DNA of 6,113 nt from Thermoplasmatota archaeon (GTDB lineage: Archaea > Thermoplasmatota > Penumbrarchaeia > Penumbrarchaeales > Penumbrarchaeaceae), in assembly GCA_030595585.1 (NCBI GenBank), contig JAUVCY010000125.1, positions 1-6,113 on the forward strand, in the 5' to 3' direction. Under the pieces are notes generated by a model. The model searched no databases. It was not told the origin of the DNA and saw nothing but the letters and a program-made list of their open reading frames with translations. Both the position numbers and the translations under genes were made by a program. Of this stretch, positions 1 to 4,010 are shown one piece after another. Position 1 is the first letter of the stretch. The number at the start of each line of letters is the position of its first letter.

Positions 1-486
1 AAGCGTATCGGCCTCCTCTTTCCAGCGTCCGACAGGATACCCTGGACGAAGGCGACCGACGCCCTGATCTACAGGAACCTCTACGCATCCATCAAGAAAC
101 TGGAGCTGGAGGATGATATCGCCGTGTTCTCCGTCTCACCGCTACTGGGCGTAGTGCCCTGGGAGTGGTACGATACCATGCCCATGTACGAGGCATCGGG
201 GGCAGCCAGCTTCCTGGTCAGGCGAAGGGGACTTGCCTGGAATGCAGAGGAGTTCAGGGAGGTCATCAGGCGGGCGGGGAAGATATTGAACGGCTTCTTC
301 GTTAAAAATCACGATAGATGCGATAAGTGGCACATCATCTACAGGACCCCATCGGTCCATGAGAGGATCCTGGGAACCTCCAATGACATACAGCCGTTCC
401 CTATCTGGCCTCATACAACCAAAAAATCCCTGGCGGAGTCATATCTGAAAATGAGGAAGCTGCTTGAGGACATCAAGGAGGAATGA
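1..486 (+). CDS. Probable DUF5591 / archaeosine-synthase-like protein, C-terminal part (5' truncated)
   Basis: The frame is open from the first base to a TGA at 484-486, giving 161 residues, so the gene begins upstream of the window. The visible part starts KRIGLLFPASDRIPW and continues to SVSPLLGVVPWEWYD. These resemble two hallmarks I recall from DUF5591 domains of archaeosine synthase ArcS: a P-[CA]-S-x-x-x-P-[YW] stretch and a SPLGxVPxE stretch before a tyrosine. ArcS converts preQ0 at tRNA position 15 towards archaeosine. The usual PCS cysteine is alanine here (PAS), and no PUA domain follows, so it may be a paralogue or a split subunit rather than active ArcS. The rest is soluble, with a basic patch (FLVRRRG) and a helical C-terminus (KMRKLLEDIKEE). 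The stop lies 7 bases before the protease start, suggesting co-transcription. Reading frame certain; family assignment moderate, made from memory of motifs. Confidence 0.6.
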   Translation, partial: KRIGLLFPASDRIPWTKATDALIYRNLYASIKKLELEDDIAVFSVSPLLGVVPWEWYDTMPMYEASGAASFLVRRRGLAWNAEEFREVIRRAGKILNGFFVKNHDRCDKWHIIYRTPSVHERILGTSNDIQPFPIWPHTTKKSLAESYLKMRKLLEDIKEE

Positions 487-493
487 GGGGCAG
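475..493 (+). promoter_or_regulatory. Ribosome binding site(s) deciding the site-2 protease start
   Basis: AAGGAGG at 475-481 is a strong Shine-Dalgarno sequence lying inside the end of the upstream gene. GAGGGG at 485-490 is a second purine-rich match only 3 bases before ATG 494. AAGGAGG is 12 bases from ATG 494, slightly long, but it lies inside the frame of the alternative TTG at 464 and so cannot serve that start. This supports ATG 494, giving non-overlapping, tightly coupled genes. Confidence 0.6.
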
Positions 494-2527
494 ATGACCG
501 GGGATGGAGGCAAGGTCTTTGGAGGGCCCAGGTTCAAAACCCCTTTAGGCCTGTTGTTCGGACCTCCGAGGGAGATGCCAAAGCAGGACAGGGGTCGGCA
601 GTCCGAGGAGGCCGGCAGGATCGTTGAGCTGGTCCGCGCCCATTATGTAGTGAGATCGGTCAAATTCGATGAGGCAGGCGTCTACGTTAACGTTGTACTC
701 GACATAAAGGAGAACGAAAAGCCCTTTGATTCCCTCCGGCTGGACCTGAAGAAGATGGGGATGTATCCCAGGCTGACGAGGGCGGGCCGCGATTGGATCG
801 TGGTCATCTACCCATTCCCTCCCAGGAAGAGACGGAAGATAACCACCAACATCGTGATGTTCCTTCTGACCCTTTTCACCACGATATGGGCGGGGGCTTT
901 TATATGGGCGAACAGGACCGGGTCAACGGACGCCATGGACATCTTCACCGTCCTTTTAAGCCCCACCTATCTGCTTATGGGTTTTGTCACATTCGCGTTC
1001 CCCCTCCTCCTGATCCTGGGCACGCATGAGCTGGGCCACTACTTCACATCGAGGTATTACAAGGTGGACGCGTCCCTCCCATATTTTATCCCGATACCGC
1101 CGATAATATCCCCCTTCGGGACCTTCGGCGCACTGATCTCCATGAGGGAGAACATGTCCAACAGGAAGGCCCTCGTGGACATCGGGGTGGCCGGGCCCAT
1201 AGCGGGGTTCATCATTGCCATCCCCGTGACCATCGTCGGCCTCCTGCTGACCAACGCCTATCCCGCATCCTCGGAGCTGGTGGATGGCGCCAGCTACATG
1301 GTGTTCAACGATCCGATCATATTGACATTCTTCACCTGGATCATCCCGATCGCGGGAGATACCGCGGTATTTCCCACGGTCATCGCCGGATGGATCGGGT
1401 TCCTGGTGACCGCCTTGAACCTGCTCCCGATAGGCCAGCTGGACGGCGGACATATCACAAGGGGCGTCCTGGGAGACAAGGCGAAATATATCTCGTACGG
1501 CGCGGTCCTGCTTCTTGTCATACTGGGTTTCGTGACCGAGTTCAAGTCCTACCTGTTATTCGCGCTCCTTATCATGCTCATGGGCACAAGGCACCCCCCA
1601 CCCCTTGATGACATATCTCCTCTATCGAAAAGGCAGTACGCCGCAGGGGCGTTCGCCATCCTGATGATGTTGCTATGTTTTCACCCGATACCCATCGAGA
1701 TCATCCAGGCCCAGTCTCCAGATGTACAGGTGTATGGGCCGGAGAGCAACATCACGGTATCCAATCTCGCGCCGGTGAGGATGGACATCGTTGTTGAGAA
1801 CTGGGCGTCATCCCCGGAGGCGGTATCCATGACGATCGAGTACGGCGGCGTCCTGATCGTCCCGGAACATCTATACCCCGATCAAGGCCTGGACCCGGAG
1901 CGGTTCGAGAACGCGATCAACAGGTCACAGCTCTTCTACGATCTCGACGGCTGGTACGTATTCTCGGAGTCGCCGGCGGAGAGGGAGATCGCTGGAAAGG
2001 GGTCCCTGGAGTGGACCTTCCATCTGGCCACATCATCGAACATCTCCCTAAGTGCCAACACCTCCTTCTGGATGCACTTCTCCTACGCGGACAGGGTTGA
2101 GACGGCGGAGGTGTTCCTGGAGAGGGGAGAGATCGGCGCGTATATCGAGAAGGGGCGGCTATCCGGTGATAATGCGTACAGGATAAACGGCAACTTCCAC
2201 ACGTTCTCGTCAGGGCCTATCCAGACGGAGATCTCCCTGAGCACAACAGGGGCCAGGAGAGGGTGGGACCTGCTCCTGATCCCCGAAAGCCCCGATAACT
2301 GGTCATTGAAGGACGGCGGGATCTCAAGGGCATCGTCCGGGGAGGGGGAGGAGGTGCAGATCGTCCTTGGCAACATCTCATGGTCCGTGGGGGAGAGCTA
2401 TCAGGAGGAGGGGTTCACGCTTGAGATCTGGCTGGAAGGGGACGTTGGCCCCGAGGGCATGATCCTCACCCTTTCGATAGACGGTGGGCCGGCAGGGAGC
2501 AGGAGCCTGGAGATCGTCCTCCTCTGA
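494..2527 (+). CDS. Membrane-embedded site-2 protease (M50) with C-terminal ectodomain
   Basis: A 677-residue zinc metalloprotease that would cut substrate helices within the membrane. Zinc-site residues are visible: HELGH at 178-182 (H178, E179, H182) and the second-half motif NLLPIGQLDGGH with D317. GVAGPIAG (232-239) and RHPPPLDD (366-373) also match archaeal members I know. Layout: a soluble N-terminal domain (about 40-110, before basic RKRRK); hydrophobic segments near 120-139, 157-177, 228-252, 293-313, 332-347, 350-365 and 383-401; then about 270 polar, beta-rich residues to the end with six N-x-S/T sequons (NIT, NRS, NIS, NTS, NWS, NIS). The ectodomain starts Ig-like (SNITVSNLAPVRMDIVVENW). 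Archaeal M50 proteins often end soon after RHPPPLDD, so this extension is notable. ATG 494 is preferred over TTG 464 because the extra ten residues overlap the upstream gene and its ribosome site. Substrates unknown. Confidence 0.93.
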   Translation: MTGDGGKVFGGPRFKTPLGLLFGPPREMPKQDRGRQSEEAGRIVELVRAHYVVRSVKFDEAGVYVNVVLDIKENEKPFDSLRLDLKKMGMYPRLTRAGRDWIVVIYPFPPRKRRKITTNIVMFLLTLFTTIWAGAFIWANRTGSTDAMDIFTVLLSPTYLLMGFVTFAFPLLLILGTHELGHYFTSRYYKVDASLPYFIPIPPIISPFGTFGALISMRENMSNRKALVDIGVAGPIAGFIIAIPVTIVGLLLTNAYPASSELVDGASYMVFNDPIILTFFTWIIPIAGDTAVFPTVIAGWIGFLVTALNLLPIGQLDGGHITRGVLGDKAKYISYGAVLLLVILGFVTEFKSYLLFALLIMLMGTRHPPPLDDISPLSKRQYAAGAFAILMMLLCFHPIPIEIIQAQSPDVQVYGPESNITVSNLAPVRMDIVVENWASSPEAVSMTIEYGGVLIVPEHLYPDQGLDPERFENAINRSQLFYDLDGWYVFSESPAEREIAGKGSLEWTFHLATSSNISLSANTSFWMHFSYADRVETAEVFLERGEIGAYIEKGRLSGDNAYRINGNFHTFSSGPIQTEISLSTTGARRGWDLLLIPESPDNWSLKDGGISRASSGEGEEVQIVLGNISWSVGESYQEEGFTLEIWLEGDVGPEGMILTLSIDGGPAGSRSLEIVLL

Positions 2528-2667
2528 TCGTGCACGCCGTGAAAACCGTCTTGGACATCGCCTGGCTCTTAAGCTGAGAGTTCCTGTTAAAATTATATGA
2601 TGATTCGCTCTTAGCTGAAATCTCCTGCTCCTGCTAGGCTAATGTATCGATTATCTCTTAGCTGAAA

Positions 2668-2708
2668 TTCCTGTTAGACTGAGATATTGTTCCTCTCTTA
2701 AACAGGAA
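2668..2708 (+). repeat. Inverted repeat TTCCTGTT / AACAGGAA
   Basis: TTCCTGTT at 2668-2675 is exactly complementary in inverted order to AACAGGAA at 2701-2708, separated by 25 bases. It could form an 8-bp stem in the 3' end of the protease transcript, or simply reflect opposite orientations of the same repeated motif. The stem is weak and the loop long, so the second reading is as likely. Confidence 0.5.
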
Positions 2709-2712
2709 AATT

Positions 2713-2754
2713 TTTGACTAATCAAAGATTAGTCAAATTTAAATCTTTTTTTTT
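2713..2754 (+). promoter_or_regulatory. Perfect 25-bp dyad followed by T tract: operator or terminator
   Basis: The arms TTTGACTAATC (2713-2723) and GATTAGTCAAA (2727-2737) are perfect 11-bp inverted repeats around AAA. TTTAAATC follows at 2738-2745, then nine T at 2746-2754. Two readings fit. It may be a dimeric regulator's operator beside a TATA-like box for the FKBP gene. Alternatively it may be a hairpin plus T tract ending the protease transcript, about 190 bases after its stop. The AT-rich stem, AAA centre and flanking TTTAAAT favour a DNA-binding site slightly. Confidence 0.65.
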
Positions 2755-2783
2755 AGGTTTGGACATTGATAACCTCTTAAATT

Positions 2784-2797
2784 GAAAAGATTTAAAT
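2784..2797 (+). promoter_or_regulatory. BRE/TATA-like promoter of the FKBP gene
   Basis: GAAAAGA at 2784-2790 is a purine-rich BRE-like element directly before TTTAAAT at 2791-2797. The box sits inside a perfect 12-bp palindrome AGATTTAAATCT (2788-2799). Archaeal initiation usually lies about 25 bases downstream, which predicts a start near 2815-2822 and a leader of about 35 bases. A second TTTAAATCT at 2738-2746 is a possible alternative box further upstream. Confidence 0.55.
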
Positions 2798-2811
2798 CTA
2801 ACCTCCTTTAT

Positions 2812-2838
2812 GGGCGCCCTACGCCCGGCCTATGGGCG
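2812..2838 (+). promoter_or_regulatory. GC-rich leader with two mutually exclusive hairpins
   Basis: GGGCG at 2812-2816, CGCCC at 2822-2826 and GGGCG at 2834-2838 form a series in which the middle arm can pair with either outer copy (5-bp stems, loops of 5 and 7 bases). TATGGGCG itself is directly repeated at 2809-2816 and 2831-2838. The block lies 5 bases before the Shine-Dalgarno site. Whether both arms are transcribed depends on the exact start site. Confidence 0.45.
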
Positions 2839-2843
2839 TATCA

Positions 2844-2850
2844 GGTGATG
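2844..2850 (+). promoter_or_regulatory. Shine-Dalgarno site fixing the TTG start of the FKBP gene
   Basis: GGTGATG at 2844-2850 matches the archaeal anti-Shine-Dalgarno complement GGTGAT and ends 4 bases before TTG 2855. An in-frame TGA at 2846-2848 excludes any longer protein, so TTG 2855 is the only start that keeps the conserved N-terminus of the family. Confidence 0.75.
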
Positions 2851-2854
2851 CTCT

Positions 2855-3754
2855 TTGAAAGACGGAGACTTCATAAGGCTTGACTTTGACGTGTATGTAA
2901 AGGAGACCGACCAGCTTATCGATACCACCCACGAAGAGGTGGCGAAGGAGCATGAGGTCCATTCCGAGGGAGCACAGTACAAACCGATACCGATCATCAT
3001 CGGCGTCGGGCACGTTGTCAAGGGACTGGACAAGGACCTTCTGGATGCCAAGGTGGGGAAGGAGAGGGAGATCGAGGTGCCTCCAGAGGACGCTTTCGGC
3101 CCCAGGGACCCAAAGCTGGTCGAGGTCATGCCCATGAACAAGATCATCTCCCTTCCCGAGTTCAGGAAAGGAGACCGGTACCCTCAGGAGGGCATGGAGC
3201 TCAGGATCAACAACAGGATAGGCGTGATCTCCCGTATCTTCGCCGGAAGGGTGAGGGTGGACTTCAACAAGAGGTACGCCGGCAGGACGGTCGTTTACAA
3301 ATATACCGTCAAGGAGCTGATCAAGGACAGGGATGAGAAGATCAGGGCGGTATTCGAATCCTCCTACGGGGGGTCCGATGAGTTCTCCTTCAAGTTCATT
3401 TCGGACGATGAGGTGGAGATCCTCCTGCCCGACATGGTCAAGCTCGACTCCAACTGGATGATGGCCAAGTTCAAGCTGGTATCAGACCTCAGGGCCCATA
3501 TGGGGATCAAGTCCCTCAGGCTCGTTGAGGAGTACGTGAAGAAGGAGGAGGAAGGCGAGGAGGAGCACGTACACACGGAAGATTGCGATCACGACCACGA
3601 TGGTGAAGGCGATCAGGACGCTCCAGAGGATGAGAAGAAGGAAGAGGATGACAACGAAACAGTAGTTTCGTCTAACCTTCGCGAAAGTGTTCGCTCAGAA
3701 AAGCCCAAAGCCGCGAAGAAGAAGGCAGCTCCCAAGAAAGAGAAAAAGGAGTGA
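2855..3754 (+). CDS. FKBP/SlyD-type peptidyl-prolyl cis-trans isomerase with His/Asp and Lys-rich tail
   Basis: A 299-residue cytoplasmic foldase that would catalyse proline isomerisation and act as a chaperone. The FKBP half-domain opens KDGDFIRLDFDVYV (2-15) with DTT at 23-25. Then come IIIGVGHVVKGLD (47-59), VGKEREIEVPPEDAFG (67-82) and the typical DPKLVEVMP leading to an insert-in-flap domain (about 84-145), closing with GRTVVYKYTVKELI. Residues about 158-225 resemble the extra C-terminal domain of the archaeal FKBP26 type; no signal peptide is seen. The tail is unusual: an acidic stretch (229-237), HVHTEDCDHDHD (238-249) that could bind Ni or Zn as in SlyD, more acid, then a lysine/alanine end (283-299). 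This makes it about 70 residues longer than the ~230-residue FKBP26 form I recall. TTG start chosen from the Shine-Dalgarno site. Codons of residues 267-282 differ from the rest. Function well supported; metal binding inferred. Confidence 0.93.
   Translation: MKDGDFIRLDFDVYVKETDQLIDTTHEEVAKEHEVHSEGAQYKPIPIIIGVGHVVKGLDKDLLDAKVGKEREIEVPPEDAFGPRDPKLVEVMPMNKIISLPEFRKGDRYPQEGMELRINNRIGVISRIFAGRVRVDFNKRYAGRTVVYKYTVKELIKDRDEKIRAVFESSYGGSDEFSFKFISDDEVEILLPDMVKLDSNWMMAKFKLVSDLRAHMGIKSLRLVEEYVKKEEEGEEEHVHTEDCDHDHDGEGDQDAPEDEKKEEDDNETVVSSNLRESVRSEKPKAAKKKAAPKKEKKE
3654..3694 (+). repeat. Two adjacent tetraloop hairpins inside the FKBP tail
   Basis: ACGAAAC (3654-3660) and GTTTCGT (3665-3671) are perfect inverted arms around AGTA. 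GCGAA (3681-3685) and TTCGC (3690-3694) do the same around AGTG. TTCGCGAA at 3678-3685 is also palindromic. The segment encodes NETVVSSNLRESVRSE with CGC, TCT, AGT and GTT codons, unlike the surrounding AGG- and GAG-rich coding. It joins the acidic and lysine-rich parts of the tail and may be a small insertion. Confidence 0.6.
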
Positions 3755-3774
3755 ACTGCTCATCATTCCTAAAA

Positions 3775-3803
3775 CGGGGAAAGGCATATTCTGCCTTTCC
3801 CCG
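3775..3803 (+). terminator. Strong hairpin terminator after the FKBP gene
   Basis: CGGGGAAAGGCA (3775-3786) pairs perfectly with TGCCTTTCCCCG (3792-3803) across a 5-base loop, 20 bases after the stop codon. The downstream sequence is pyrimidine-rich (GTCTCTGTTCC, then CTCCTTTTC) but has no clean T run directly after the stem. It could act as a terminator, as a 3'-end stabiliser, or with the T-rich stretches further on. Confidence 0.75.
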
Positions 3804-3851
3804 GTCTCTGTTCCTATTGCCCTTATCTCCTTTTCGTGAACGTTCTATCCT

Positions 3852-3870
3852 ATTATTTTACTCAAATAAT
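3852..3870 (+). repeat. AT-rich inverted repeat downstream of the terminator
   Basis: ATTATTT (3852-3858) and AAATAAT (3864-3870) are perfect 7-bp arms around TACTC. It lies between the FKBP terminator and the promoter-like region of the surface-protein gene. It may be a second weak terminator or a regulator site. In AT-rich sequence a 7-bp dyad can arise by chance. Confidence 0.4.
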
Positions 3871-3925
3871 CTTCTACCCTGTTCAAAATTAGAATTCAAT
3901 AGAGTATAACTTCGACATAAGTGTA

Positions 3926-3941
3926 CGAAAATGTTAAAATA
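3926..3941 (+). promoter_or_regulatory. Candidate BRE/TATA promoter of the surface-protein gene
   Basis: CGAAAA at 3926-3931 resembles an archaeal BRE and is followed by TGTTAAAATA (3932-3941) as a TATA-like box. This would start transcription near 3960-3965, leaving a leader of about 50 bases. AGTATAAC at 3903-3910 is an alternative box. The assignment rests on composition and spacing only. Confidence 0.45.
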
Positions 3942-3959
3942 GAGGCCACCGCATTTTTA

Positions 3960-3994
3960 CCATGCAGTCCGGGGTATGTCTGGCTACTGCATGG
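3960..3994 (+). promoter_or_regulatory. Leader hairpin before the surface-protein start
   Basis: CCATGCAGT (3960-3968) and ACTGCATGG (3986-3994) form a perfect 9-bp stem with a 17-base loop, between the predicted transcription start and ATG 4011. GGTG at 3998-4001 and 4001-4004, just after the stem, is the only Shine-Dalgarno-like sequence there, so the hairpin could stabilise the 5' end or modulate translation. Confidence 0.6.
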
Positions 3995-4010
3995 AATGGT
4001 GGTGCAGGGC

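Larger units (their letters stand above)
2566..2779 (+). repeat. Five CTCTTA-headed degenerate repeats, ~40-bp spacing
   Basis: CTCTTA occurs at 2566, 2608, 2655, 2695 and 2774, giving intervals of 42, 47, 40 and 79 bases. The first three copies extend into related units: CTCTTAAGCTGAGAGTTCCT, CTCTTAGCTGAAATCTCCTG and CTCTTAGCTGAAATTCCTG, the first and third followed by TTA. The fourth runs into AACAGGAA, the reverse complement of the unit's TTCCTGTT. The fifth lies just before the FKBP promoter-like box. Units are too degenerate and short for a typical CRISPR. A multi-site binding region or decayed tandem duplication is more plausible. Confidence 0.7.
2528..2854 (+). other. AT-rich intergenic region, repeat- and dyad-dense, no gene seen
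   Basis: These 327 bases between the protease and FKBP genes hold no convincing reading frame or RNA gene. The first ~35 bases are GC-balanced and show nothing recognisable. From 2566 on there are CTCTTA repeats, inverted repeats, a T9 tract, a promoter-like box and a structured leader, each listed separately. Composition falls sharply compared with both flanking genes. Confidence 0.8.

Noticed and set aside
464..493. TTG 464 as start of the protease, overlapping the upstream gene by 23 bases
   Set aside because: TTG is a weak codon, the added residues are not family-like, and both Shine-Dalgarno-like sequences lie downstream of it and upstream of ATG 494.
956..1453. 165-residue minus-strand open frame inside the protease gene
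   Set aside because: It is the antisense shadow of the conserved M50 core including HELGH and LDGG, so the + strand reading is clearly the real one.
2566..2700. CRISPR array
   Set aside because: Only about 20 bases are partly shared between units, spacing varies from 40 to 47, units differ internally, and no cas genes are present.
2528..2854. tRNA or other structured RNA gene in the intergenic region
   Set aside because: No cloverleaf, no GTTCGA-like T-arm and no long GC-rich paired core; only short dyads and an AT-rich composition.
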